Of a stretch of 64,000 nt of DNA, positions 38,198 to 46,956 are shown piece after piece (positions within the stretch are counted from its first letter, which is position 1; each line of letters opens with the position of its first letter). Both the position numbers and the translations under genes were made by a program. Source of the DNA: Levilactobacillus brevis. Lineage in GTDB: Bacteria; Bacillota; Bacilli; Lactobacillales; Lactobacillaceae. The stretch is from the NCBI GenBank assembly GCA_021383565.1, contig CP079699.1:1116001-1180000 (forward strand). The letters run 5' to 3'. The notes beneath the pieces were generated by a model, which saw nothing but the letters and a program-made list of their open reading frames with translations, ran no database searches and was not told where the DNA came from.

Positions 38198-39298
38198 ATG
38201 GCATTTTTTGACTGGTTACGACGTTTAATTGAACCTAAACCCCGACGCGACACCGTTCCGCAGCCGGTGGCTCCGCGCCGTCGTTCCAGCAAATCGGTCG
38301 TTCCCCCTGTTGAACCGGTCACACCCAGTCAACCCGCGGTAACGCCACCAGTTCTGACTGCCCCAACCATCACTTTACAACCACATCCACAGCCAACACC
38401 ACCGCAACCGATTGCTACCTTGGTGGTTCGACTGGTGGACGAGCACGACCGGCCCCTACAGCCAGCGTTAGTCCTTACGGGGCAGCTGAATACGCCCGTC
38501 AACTACCGCTTTCCCGAGATTTCAGGTTACGCGCTCTCGCGGATTCACGGCTTCACGCAGGACTTCATTAGCGAATATGGCTTAACCACGGTCATTTATC
38601 GGCGGCTACTAGGCAAGCCCATCATTGGCTACCTGGTCGACTTCGACTCCGGACGATTACTCGACCTGCCGCAGATTCACCGCGGTAAATTGGGCTTAAA
38701 CTACACGCTGACGCCCCCTGAGATTACCGGTTACCATATTTTTCAGGCGCAGGGGCCACAACGGGGAACATTTACCCAGCACGCTAAGCGCGTCGTCTAC
38801 TTCTACCGCCGCGACAGCTGGGAAACCGTCCAGCGCGTCCGGCAGTACGTCTTCTTGCAGGCGGACCACGCCGTCTACGATGAGCCGAACGGCAACGACT
38901 ACGGTTATCAATTCCCAGCCGATTCCCTCTGGCGACTCTTCATGATTATCACGTTAACGGACGGGTCCGTCTGGTACAACCTCGGTGGCAATCAATGGCT
39001 ATCGGCGCGCGAGACCCGGCGCCGTGAACACCGGCTGGCCCACCCCGCCCTACCGCAGAAGCGGCTCTGGCATCCAGAACCCTTCGAACGGCTGGGAGCG
39101 GTGGATTACGTTCCCGGCGAAGCGGTCTCTATCTACATGGAACCGTACGGTGAAACGGCTGGCCAGTTGACTCACGGCGAATCACTGGACATCCGCGGCA
39201 AAATTGTTGACGATCAACAATTAACCTGGTATCAGATCGGCCCAGAGGCCTACATCAACGCCCGTTACGCACGGTTAGTCCCAACACAAACAGCTTAA
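38198..39298 (+). CDS. Hypothetical protein with Pro-rich linker and MucBP-like repeats
   Basis: A 366-residue protein. It begins with a short hydrophobic/basic stretch (MAFFDWLRRLIEPKPRR) without a classical signal peptide, then a Pro/Thr/Gln-rich linker (residues 20-75). Two MucBP-like beta domains follow (VVRLVDEHDRPL...SGYAL and VDFDSGR...ITGYHIFQAQG...VVYFYRR); such repeats usually occur in adhesins. The C-terminal 170 residues look like two SH3-like modules, with VSIYMEPYG and YINARYARLV. ATG 38198 follows TGGAGG at 8 bases. How it would be exported is unclear. The function is unknown. Confidence 0.6.
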   Translation: MAFFDWLRRLIEPKPRRDTVPQPVAPRRRSSKSVVPPVEPVTPSQPAVTPPVLTAPTITLQPHPQPTPPQPIATLVVRLVDEHDRPLQPALVLTGQLNTPVNYRFPEISGYALSRIHGFTQDFISEYGLTTVIYRRLLGKPIIGYLVDFDSGRLLDLPQIHRGKLGLNYTLTPPEITGYHIFQAQGPQRGTFTQHAKRVVYFYRRDSWETVQRVRQYVFLQADHAVYDEPNGNDYGYQFPADSLWRLFMIITLTDGSVWYNLGGNQWLSARETRRREHRLAHPALPQKRLWHPEPFERLGAVDYVPGEAVSIYMEPYGETAGQLTHGESLDIRGKIVDDQQLTWYQIGPEAYINARYARLVPTQTA

Positions 39299-39306
39299 TT
39301 GCAGAC

Positions 39307-39351
39307 AAAAGTCCTCCGAACAATCATGTCAGATTGTTCGGAGGACTTTTT
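39307..39351 (+). terminator. Intrinsic terminator of the MucBP-like gene
   Basis: A perfect 16-bp stem (39310-39325/39332-39347) followed by T5. Confidence 0.92.
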
Positions 39352-39369
39352 CAGTGATCACTGGTTTTA

Positions 39370-39540
39370 AGTCTAGAGACTGCCACCCCACCGTGAGTAA
39401 ATTTTAGACTCACTCACGATTACTTCAGCCACGACAACCCACGGGCAACGCTAAATTCGTCGCTACGTGGTCTAACCGCATCAGCTTAGCCGGAGACGAA
39501 CGGTAAGGCGATCATCCGCCACCAGTAATACGCAGAAGCC
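39370..39540 (+). repeat. A-family repeat, rearranged remnant
   Basis: ACGAACGGTAAGGCGATCAT matches the conserved 3' block of the A family, and ACTCACTCACGATTACTTCAG resembles 1786-1806. Between them is unrelated or decayed sequence, including a hairpin CGTGAGT/ACTCACG. It lies between two genes beside a terminator. Confidence 0.5.
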
Positions 39541-39543
39541 AAT

Positions 39544-40935
39544 TTAGAATTCGGCGTTACCCGGTGTCCGTGGGTAAGGGATCACGTCGCGGATGTTTTC
39601 CATCCCCGTCACGTACATCAGTAACCGTTCGAACCCAATCCCATAACCGGAATGCTTGGTTTCCCCGTACTTCCGCAGGTCGAGGTACCATTGGTATTCC
39701 TCTTGTGGCAAGTGGTTGTCCTTGATCTTCTTTGCCATTTCAGCCTGACGCTCTTCACGTTGGCTCCCACCAATCAATTCACCGATCCGTGGAACCAGTA
39801 AGTCAGCGGCCGCAACGGTCTTGCCGTCGTCGTTATCCCGCATGTAGAAGGCCTTGATCTCGCGTGGGTAGTCGGTCAGGAAGGTTGGCCGCTTGTAGAT
39901 CTGTTCGCACAGGTAGCGTTCGTGTTCCGCCTGTAAGTCGAGGCCCCAGTAGACCGGCACGTCGAACTTAACCGGTGCTTCCTTCAGCAATTCAATCGCC
40001 TTAGTGTAGGTGATTTGGGCAAATTTCTCACTGGTCGTCTGGTGTAGCCGGTTCAACAGGTCATCGTCGACGGCGCCGTTCAGAAATTCTAATTCATCCT
40101 TGGCGTGCTTCAATAGGTACTCAACCACGTACTTCAGTAACCCTTCGGACTCGTTGATGACGTCCTGGAGATCGGCAAAGGCCATTTCTGGTTCAATCAT
40201 CCAGAATTCTGAGGCGTGCCGGGCCGTATGCGAGTTTTCAGCCCGGAAAGTTGGCCCAAACGTGTAGACGTTCCGTAAAGCCAAGGCAAAGGCTTCTACG
40301 GGTAGTTGACCACTAACCGTCAAGTTGGTTTCCTTCTTGAAGAAGTCTTGACTGTCATCAACCTTGCCATCATCGGTCTTCGGTAAGTTGTTCATGTCTA
40401 GCGTGGTGACCCGGAACATTTCGCCGGCCCCTTCGCTATCACTACTGGTGATGATCGGCGTGTTGACGTAGGTGAAGTCGTGTTCCTGCAGATATTGGTG
40501 AATGGCGAAAGCCGTCAGTGACCGAATCCGGAAGACCGCGTAGAACGTGTTCGTCCGGGGCCGTAAGTGGGCCATCGTCCGCAGGTATTCGTACGTGTGC
40601 TTCTTCTTTTGCAGGGGGTAATCGTTATCGGAGGCCCCTTCCAAGACCACCTCTTCCGCATGGATTTCGAAAGGTTGCTTGGCGTCTGGCGTGTAAACGA
40701 CCGTCCCAACCACCTTGATCGTGGAGCTCAACGGCAACTTCGTCATTTCGGCGTAGTTGTCGAGGTCACTCTTCATCACGATCTGCGCGTGCTTTAAGCA
40801 AGAGCCATCGTTTAATTCGATGAAGCCCACGCGCTTGGAACCCCGCACCGTCTTGACCCAGCCGTGTAAAACGACTTGTTCGTCTTCGGCAAAGTGCTGA
40901 TCGCTAAATAAATCTTTGACTAAAATTTCTTTCAT
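39544..40935 (-). CDS. asnS: Asparagine-tRNA ligase
   Basis: A 463-residue class IIb synthetase: an N-terminal OB-fold anticodon domain ([23 protein letters not shown]), then the catalytic domain with [22 protein letters not shown] (motif 2) and [30 protein letters not shown] (motif 3). The final PRTPGNAEF is typical of AsnRS. The start is ATG 40935, with AGAAGGAG upstream; the long upstream frame is the T-box leader. Expression is expected to rise when the tRNA is uncharged. Confidence 0.93.
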   Translation of the reverse strand: MKEILVKDLFSDQHFAEDEQVVLHGWVKTVRGSKRVGFIELNDGSCLKHAQIVMKSDLDNYAEMTKLPLSSTIKVVGTVVYTPDAKQPFEIHAEEVVLEGASDNDYPLQKKKHTYEYLRTMAHLRPRTNTFYAVFRIRSLTAFAIHQYLQEHDFTYVNTPIITSSDSEGAGEMFRVTTLDMNNLPKTDDGKVDDSQDFFKKETNLTVSGQLPVEAFALALRNVYTFGPTFRAENSHTARHASEFWMIEPEMAFADLQDVINESEGLLKYVVEYLLKHAKDELEFLNGAVDDDLLNRLHQTTSEKFAQITYTKAIELLKEAPVKFDVPVYWGLDLQAEHERYLCEQIYKRPTFLTDYPREIKAFYMRDNDDGKTVAAADLLVPRIGELIGGSQREERQAEMAKKIKDNHLPQEEYQWYLDLRKYGETKHSGYGIGFERLLMYVTGMENIRDVIPYPRTPGNAEF

Positions 40936-40954
40936 CAATATTCTCCTTCTGCGG

Positions 40955-41225
40955 AACCATAAAAAAAGACCTAACATCCCTAACACTAGGGACGAAAGAT
41001 CTTTCCGCGGTACCACCCAAATTGTTTTTAACTCAAAACCAACTTTAACTAGCGTACTGACATACGCTCCGGTTGATAACGTGTCGGTCACGGCGCGGCC
41101 TACTCTTCGCATTTCAGCCTGCAACGAAAACGGGGTTGTCCCGATTGGCCGGGTCACTAAGCTTGCACTGTCCTTAGTTCGCTGAACACCCAGCGCCAAT
41201 CTGGCGTTGTCCGCTTTTATTGTTT
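40955..41225 (-). promoter_or_regulatory. T-box riboswitch upstream of asnS
   Basis: On the minus strand the leader carries the T-box core GGTGGTACCGCGG (near 41008-41020), followed by a terminator hairpin with CCCTA/TAGGG and a T7 tract near 40963-40969. About 200 bases of Stem I region precede it. I could not place the specifier codon with confidence; AAC triplets occur several times in the Stem I part. Confidence 0.92.
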
Positions 41226-41344
41226 TTGTGTTTATTCAACTGTTGTCAGCGTATCACAACTTGCGGTGGCATACAACTAGAATTTCCGTTTGGCCCGCTG
41301 GGAACCTATTTTCTACTGAAAATTCGGTTAAATCTGGCGAACGA

Positions 41345-43954
41345 TTAATCTTCTAATAGCTGGGTAGACTGGGTTGGCTGCCGGCGCGTCCAGCGCTTCT
41401 TGAGCTCCAGGACCGCCGTGGGGATGAAGACCCCGATGACCACCAGGCCCCAAGCACTCAGCGGCAAGGTAACGAGGCCGAAGATTCCTTGAAGACCCGG
41501 TACCACGGCGACGAACACCACTAGGCCAATCGTGACCAGTAACGCACGGTTCAAGCGTGGATTGCGTTTCAGGCTCGCCCAACTCAGCGGTTGACGGTCC
41601 TTAATCGCGTAAATATCAATCATCGAGCCAATCGCCAGGATTAGGAACGTTACCGTCATCCCAATCGCCGCTTGGTTAGCAGAGAGGACGAAGCGGCCTA
41701 GGCCGTACGCCCCCAGTGTCAGAAGGGTAAACGTCACGGCTCGAGTGGCTAACCGCCCACCTAGTCCGCGGGCAAATAAACTCTCGTCGTTGGCCACCGG
41801 TGGCTGTTGCATGGCGGCCTTTTCGCCCGGCTCCCGGCTGAGGTAGAAGCCGGGAATCCCATCCGCCAAGACGTTAATCAGCAAGAGTTGTTCCGCCAGT
41901 AACGGAGCACCCCAACCCATCAGCACCGCGCCGACCATCAGGAAGATCTGGGCGAAGTTGACCCCCACCAGGAATTCAACGGCCTTCAGGATGTTCTGGT
42001 AAACGGTCCGTCCCTCTCTTACGGCCGAGATAATCGTGACAAAATTATCGTCCGTCAAGACCATGTCGGCCGCACTCTTGGAGACTTCCGTACCGGTAAT
42101 TCCCATGGCAATTCCGACGTCGGCGGCCTTCAAAGCCGGCGCATCGTTCACGCCATCACCGGTCATGGCGACGGTCGCTCCGGTCTGTTGCCACGCCTGC
42201 ACAATACGAATCTTATCGGTTGGGGAGACCCGCGCGTACACGGCAATGTTCTTGATCTGAGCGGCTAATTCCGCGTCTGTCAACGTCCGGAGTTCATCCC
42301 CCGACATCACCAGCTGACCCGGCGCCAGCAGATCAATCTCTTTGGCAATGGCTTCGGCCGTCACCATGTGGTCACCGGTAATCATAATCGGCTTGATTCC
42401 CGCGGCCTTAGCCTCACGAATCGCCGTGATGACTTCCGGCCGAGGGGGATCAATCATCCCCACCAAGCCAGCAAAGGTCAGCTGGTGCGTCAGGTCTTTC
42501 CAGTCCACGGTCTGACCAGCCGGAACAATCTTGTACCCCACTGCCAGCACCCGTAATGCGTTGCGGCCAAACTCATCGTGCATCCGCTTGGCCTGCGCGA
42601 AGTCGGCGGGTTGCCAGGCCACGGGTAGCCGGTCAAAGGCCCCCTTGACGATCACCAGTCGCCGACCATCCGCCAGCTGATGCAGCGTTGCCATGGTCTT
42701 CTTCGTGGAATCGAAAGGATCTTCGGCTAACCGGGGGGCGTCCTGTTCTAGGGCCTGTCGACTAGCATCGTGGGTCGTCAACCAACGGACAATCGCCAGT
42801 TCCGTGGGATCGCCGACCGTCTCTTCTTCACCGTTGACCGTTTGAATCTCCGCGTTCGTCGCCAACCCCAGGTAACGCATGAGGGCACGACCGGCGTGTG
42901 TCATTTCGGTAGCGGGCAGCGCCGCCTTGGACTGTGGCGTCCAGTAACGGGTGATGGTCATCTGGTTTTGCGTCAACGTCCCCGTCTTGTCCGAGGCAAT
43001 CACGTCGACGCCACCGATCGTTTCCACCGCATTGACCCGCCGCATGATCGCGTTACGCTTGGCCATCCGTTTGACCCCGTGAGCCAGACTAATCGTCACG
43101 ATGATGGGTAACGTTTCGGGAACGGCCGCCACGGCCAGAGAAATCCCGATCATCAAGCTATCCGCGAGCCCCTGATTCTGCATCCAAATGCTGAGGGCAA
43201 AGATGGCCATCCCACCCATGACGGCAAAGGTCGTCAGCCAGCCAGATAGCCGGTTCAAGCGGCCTTGCAGTGGCGTGGCCCGCTTCTTGGTCTTGTTCAG
43301 TAGTCCCGCAATTTGGCCCAGTTCCGTTGCCATTCCGGTCGTCACGACCTGCACCACGGCGGTTCCTGCCGTGACGGCCGTACCGGAGAATACCTGCTGG
43401 TCATCCTTGACTCCTGCTGGCGTCTGTAGGGCGCGTTTGTCCACCGGAACACTCTCTCCGGTCAGGACGGCTTCATCCACAGCCAAGTTCGTGCTGGACA
43501 GGACCACACCATCGGCGGGCACCTGATCGCCGGCCTTCAGTAGAACCAGATCACCGGGCACCACGTCCTTGGCCGCAATCGTCTTGGCAATTGCCTCACG
43601 GCGCACTGTGGTGGTCGGTAGACTCATCGACTGCAGCGCCGCCAAGGCCTTCTCCGCGGAAGCTTCTTGGTACATCCCGATGATGACGTTAATCACCAGA
43701 ATCGACCCAATCACGATGGACTTGGTCCAGCCCCCGCCCTGAAAGAGCGCCATGTAGCTGGCCAGGGCCACGGCAAATAACAGGACTAGGGAGGAAACGT
43801 CCGCTAAATGGTGGCCAATTTGCCGCCAAATGCTGGGCCGTTTGGCCGCGACCAGTTCGTTATGGCCGTGTTGTTCTAAACGTTGCTGGGCGTCTCGGGC
43901 ACTCAGCCCTGATTGCGCCGTTAAAGTTAAGTTGGTCATCTCTTTTCTCTTCAT
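41345..43954 (-). CDS. P-type cation-transporting ATPase (P2, calcium-type)
   Basis: An 869-residue pump with ten expected membrane helices. The TGES loop (LTGESVPVDK), phosphorylation site DKTGTLTQ (Asp322), and the hinge TGDGVNDAPALKAADVGIAMG are all present. The PEGL-type helix 4 reads PETLPIIVTI and helix 6 NVLADGIPG. The overall layout is of bacterial PacL/PMCA-like pumps; calcium or manganese export is likely, but the ion is not fixed by sequence alone. ATG 43954 follows GGAGG at 8 bases; the ATG at 43969 overlaps the ribosome site. Confidence 0.9.
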   Translation of the reverse strand: MKRKEMTNLTLTAQSGLSARDAQQRLEQHGHNELVAAKRPSIWRQIGHHLADVSSLVLLFAVALASYMALFQGGGWTKSIVIGSILVINVIIGMYQEASAEKALAALQSMSLPTTTVRREAIAKTIAAKDVVPGDLVLLKAGDQVPADGVVLSSTNLAVDEAVLTGESVPVDKRALQTPAGVKDDQQVFSGTAVTAGTAVVQVVTTGMATELGQIAGLLNKTKKRATPLQGRLNRLSGWLTTFAVMGGMAIFALSIWMQNQGLADSLMIGISLAVAAVPETLPIIVTISLAHGVKRMAKRNAIMRRVNAVETIGGVDVIASDKTGTLTQNQMTITRYWTPQSKAALPATEMTHAGRALMRYLGLATNAEIQTVNGEEETVGDPTELAIVRWLTTHDASRQALEQDAPRLAEDPFDSTKKTMATLHQLADGRRLVIVKGAFDRLPVAWQPADFAQAKRMHDEFGRNALRVLAVGYKIVPAGQTVDWKDLTHQLTFAGLVGMIDPPRPEVITAIREAKAAGIKPIMITGDHMVTAEAIAKEIDLLAPGQLVMSGDELRTLTDAELAAQIKNIAVYARVSPTDKIRIVQAWQQTGATVAMTGDGVNDAPALKAADVGIAMGITGTEVSKSAADMVLTDDNFVTIISAVREGRTVYQNILKAVEFLVGVNFAQIFLMVGAVLMGWGAPLLAEQLLLINVLADGIPGFYLSREPGEKAAMQQPPVANDESLFARGLGGRLATRAVTFTLLTLGAYGLGRFVLSANQAAIGMTVTFLILAIGSMIDIYAIKDRQPLSWASLKRNPRLNRALLVTIGLVVFVAVVPGLQGIFGLVTLPLSAWGLVVIGVFIPTAVLELKKRWTRRQPTQSTQLLED

Positions 43955-43969
43955 AAGTTGTGCCTCCAT

Positions 43970-44304
43970 TTGAATAAGTATGTTATCGTTTCGATTACTA
44001 TACTCTTATTAAACCGTAAAAATTTAATCAGACTGCGGGTAAATTGTGAAGAAAAATCGAACATTGTATTTTCTATTAACGGCATGTGCTAATATAACGG
44101 TCATTCGGATAGTAGCCTAACCATTTCGAAAGCTAGCTAATCCCTTGATACCACGCGTTTAGGGGATGAAGCGCCCTTAACGATTCAGCCCCAAAATTTG
44201 TAAGGCCTACTAGTTGCCATGCCTCATCAGATACCCTAGAATCAACTTAATGACTCCCCTACGTCGACGCCATCGACCACGGGATTTAGAAAGGAAGCGT
44301 TGGC
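43970..44304. other. Divergent promoter region between the ATPase and matrixin genes
   Basis: An AT-rich half (43975-44110) likely holds both promoters. A GC-richer half has an imperfect hairpin ATCCCTT/TAGGGGAT near 44141-44167. No frame with a ribosome site is seen. Confidence 0.4.
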
Positions 44305-45009
44305 GTGAAATTTCTCAGGCGCCTACTCATCGTCACTGTACTCGCTGTGGGCCTCTTCGTCCTCAGCAACTGGCAGACCCTCTCCACGCAGTTCACCTAC
44401 TATCAATCGGCATTCACCCATCTTCTGACACCCACCACGACTAAGAAGGCCGACAACTACCGCAGTAGCGGCTACATTCTCCGGAACCTCAAGGACGCGA
44501 CCACCAAGACCGGCGCCGAGGACACGCCCGTCGAGACGGCCATGCAAGGCGTCCTGTTGCAACGAAAATACACGTACAGTTACGCCGCAAACACCGATCC
44601 CAAAGTCAAAACACTCTTCAACCGGGCCATTGCCATCTACAATCAGACCGGCATTGTCCACTTGGTTGCCGGGGTCCGGACCAAGACCACCAATCACATT
44701 ACGCTGGGGGTCTATCATCAGCGCGAAACCGGCGATCGCAACCTGATTGAACTGGGCCGCGGCGGTCCGCAGATTACACAACGTATCGGCTGGCAGGGTA
44801 TCCTCACCACCAATATGGCCACGGCCAAACTCAATGCCACTTACCCCCAGTCCTACAGCCTCTCCGTGACCGTTCACGAGTTGGGCCACGCATTGGGCCT
44901 GGACCACAGTTCGGATAAGACGTCGGTCATGACTCCCATCGATCAGGGCCGCACCCAACTTTCGGCGGCGGACTTGAAGAGCCTGCGGGCGATTTACGAG
45001 AAAGGCTAG
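44305..45009 (+). CDS. Membrane-anchored matrixin-type zinc metalloprotease
   Basis: A 234-residue protein with one N-terminal hydrophobic segment (RRLLIVTVLAVGLFVLS) and no obvious cleavage site, so it is probably tethered outside the cell. Site HELGHALGLDHS plus Met-turn SVMTP marks an M10-like metzincin, with the same layout as 17909-18475. A linker of about 60 residues precedes the catalytic part. The start is GTG 44305 with AAAGGAAG upstream. The stop codon TAG directly abuts a B-family repeat, so no separate terminator is seen. Confidence 0.82.
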   Translation: MKFLRRLLIVTVLAVGLFVLSNWQTLSTQFTYYQSAFTHLLTPTTTKKADNYRSSGYILRNLKDATTKTGAEDTPVETAMQGVLLQRKYTYSYAANTDPKVKTLFNRAIAIYNQTGIVHLVAGVRTKTTNHITLGVYHQRETGDRNLIELGRGGPQITQRIGWQGILTTNMATAKLNATYPQSYSLSVTVHELGHALGLDHSSDKTSVMTPIDQGRTQLSAADLKSLRAIYEKG

Positions 45010-45228
45010 CTGACGTCCCGAGTCAGCTTACAGCGCGGGACGTGTTTGGAGACTGGCGATTCTTGTCAGGCTTCAAACCGAGCCGGAGGACCGATTCTCA
45101 GGCCGCAGGCGGTCCCCCACAGCGCCGGAATCTCTGGCAGCCACAGGTGGTGTTGATGACTCGTTTAATGGCGGTAAATCTTGCCAGCTGGGGGCTGAAG
45201 CGTACTCACAAGCTTTCAACCTTCAATT
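45010..45228 (+). repeat. B-family repeat, full copy
   Basis: Over about 215 bases it is very similar to 1926-2143: a start AGCTGACG, then GTCAGCTTACAGCGCGGGAC, the GGACCG/CGGTCC stem, CGGAATCTCTGGCAGCC, TTTAATGGCG and the terminal CTTTCAACCTTCA. Its right end touches the T-tract of the pepD terminator. Confidence 0.85.
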
Positions 45229-45232
45229 AACT

Positions 45233-45282
45233 AAAAAAACGGACGTGTCGGCTAGTATTCACTAGCATCGACACGTCCGTTT
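45233..45282 (-). terminator. Intrinsic terminator of pepD
   Basis: AACGGACGTGTCG/CGACACGTCCGTT stem (45238-45250/45269-45281); on the minus strand it is followed by T7. Confidence 0.88.
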
Positions 45283-45291
45283 GCTGATTGC

Positions 45292-46725
45292 TTATAGATT
45301 CTTGTCCATGTTAAATGTCAGGTGAGACAGCGTCAGTCCCTTTTCTATCAAGTCGTTGGTAAACTTGGTCGTGACCTTACGCATGTCCGCCGTGACTTGA
45401 TGGTTCTGCGTCGTCAAGTACGCCGTCAGCTCATCGCCGCTGAGACCCTGGGCCCCTTTCAGCGCTTGGGCCACGTGGGTCCGCAGACTCTCCTTGGCGG
45501 CCGTGACGTAATCCGTATCCTGTTCGATGAAGTCAATATAGTGGGATTCAACAATCATCGACAACTTCCGGTACATCCAGTAAGCACTCACATCATCCAG
45601 ATGGACGGGCGTGCTGCTGTAGGAATCATCCGTATCCGTCGCGTTGGCAAAGAACGGCACGTACGGGCTAAAGGCCGGGACCCCGAAGCACAACCACATG
45701 ATGGCTGAGCTTTCCTTGGGAACGTCATTGCGCAATTGCAAGACGTGGGAGTTCTGCGTCCGATTCATGGAGATGGGCCGGAATTTTAACCGGTCAGCAT
45801 CGTCGCCGGGGCCTAACGGATCGTACTTGGTTTCGTTGTAGTGGGAGCTTAGGATATATTCCACGTCCTCCACACTGATCTTGTGGCTGGTCCGACAGAT
45901 AAATGGCAGATCGCTAGATTGAGGGTCCTGCTTAATCTCTGGGTTCAGGCAACGTTGACCGAACCAAACCCGTGGCGTGTTGTAGTGCCGGTCTTTCTCC
46001 GTGCTGGTACCGAAGATGTGCCGGAAGTTCCAGCCGTCCTGGTCCGGGTTCAAATGGTTAGCGGCAACAAATTCCTGAATGCCTTCGGAGTACATGAAGT
46101 TGTCAGGGTCATCGAACGTGACCTGTTGAATTGCCACTTGGTTAGCGGCTACCGCATAGGCGTCGTCCGGAATCCGTTGGGCAACCCAGTGGTGACCCGT
46201 CACAATTTCCATGTACCACACTTCATCATTATCGGAGAACAGGACACCATTGCCTTCCGGGGACCCATATTGCTTAATCATCTTCCCCAGATAGCGCACG
46301 CCGTCACGTGCCGAGTTAATGTAAGGTAGCACCATCGTCTGCAGCGAGTCTTCAGCTAGACCGTTGGCCACTAGCGGATCAAAAGCTAACGCCTGCGGAT
46401 TGCCGTAAACACTTTCGGTGGCACTCATCGCCACGTTTTGTGAATTAATGCCACTTTCGGCGTATTCCCCCGTCTTGTCCGTTTCCACGTTGGGTGTCGC
46501 CAAATAGCGGTAACCATCACTAGGAATTGGGGCCGTGAAGCCGTTTTGATTGGATACCCAGGTTCGCTTGGGTTGATCGTGCTCGGCTGGGTGCACGTAG
46601 AACCGTTGCGGCGTCAAGGCTAAGAAGGTGTCGTCATTTCTGGCGATCATCGTGGAGCCGTCGACCGTTGCCTTTTTCCCGACCAGCACCGTGGTACAGG
46701 CGGTTAAGTGTTTTGCTGCTTTCAT
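45292..46725 (-). CDS. pepD: C69-family dipeptidase
   Basis: A 477-residue Ntn-hydrolase. The N-terminal ACTTVLVGKKATVDGSTMIARNDD carries Cys10, the catalytic nucleophile freed by processing in this family. Other conserved blocks are GINSQNVAMSATES and DNDEVWYMEIVTGHHWVAQRIPD. PepD enzymes hydrolyse a range of dipeptides in the cytosol and serve amino-acid supply. The start is ATG 46725; the GTG at 46737 falls in the GGAGTG ribosome site. It is divergent from nox. Confidence 0.92.
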   Translation of the reverse strand: MKAAKHLTACTTVLVGKKATVDGSTMIARNDDTFLALTPQRFYVHPAEHDQPKRTWVSNQNGFTAPIPSDGYRYLATPNVETDKTGEYAESGINSQNVAMSATESVYGNPQALAFDPLVANGLAEDSLQTMVLPYINSARDGVRYLGKMIKQYGSPEGNGVLFSDNDEVWYMEIVTGHHWVAQRIPDDAYAVAANQVAIQQVTFDDPDNFMYSEGIQEFVAANHLNPDQDGWNFRHIFGTSTEKDRHYNTPRVWFGQRCLNPEIKQDPQSSDLPFICRTSHKISVEDVEYILSSHYNETKYDPLGPGDDADRLKFRPISMNRTQNSHVLQLRNDVPKESSAIMWLCFGVPAFSPYVPFFANATDTDDSYSSTPVHLDDVSAYWMYRKLSMIVESHYIDFIEQDTDYVTAAKESLRTHVAQALKGAQGLSGDELTAYLTTQNHQVTADMRKVTTKFTNDLIEKGLTLSHLTFNMDKNL

Positions 46726-46841
46726 ACGAATAACCACTCCTTATTTAAATTTACCAAGCCTAGTTTACGCCTAATCCCCACGGAAGACTAGCCGAGACAG
46801 CAACCACCGCCGAAAAAAATGGTAACACTTTCACAAAAGTG

Positions 46842-46869
46842 TTGACATTTGGTGTGGATTGTCTAAAAT
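46842..46869 (+). promoter_or_regulatory. nox promoter
   Basis: TTGACA (46842-46847), a 16-base spacer and TAAAAT (46864-46869). An inverted repeat AACACTT/AAGTGTT (46824-46830/46837-46843) touches the -35. Confidence 0.7.
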
Positions 46870-46908
46870 AGAGTTGTAATCAATTGAGTCATATTTTTTT
46901 GAAATAGT

Positions 46909-46926
46909 TTGTGAATAATATTTCAA
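46909..46926 (+). promoter_or_regulatory. Rex-like site in the nox leader
   Basis: TTGTGAATAATATTTCAA has a perfect left half-site of the Rex consensus (TTGTGAA-N4-TTCACAA) but a poor right half. Control of nox by the NADH sensor Rex would make sense. Confidence 0.35.
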
Positions 46927-46956
46927 TGGCTAAAACTTGTCTAGGAGGCTACACTT

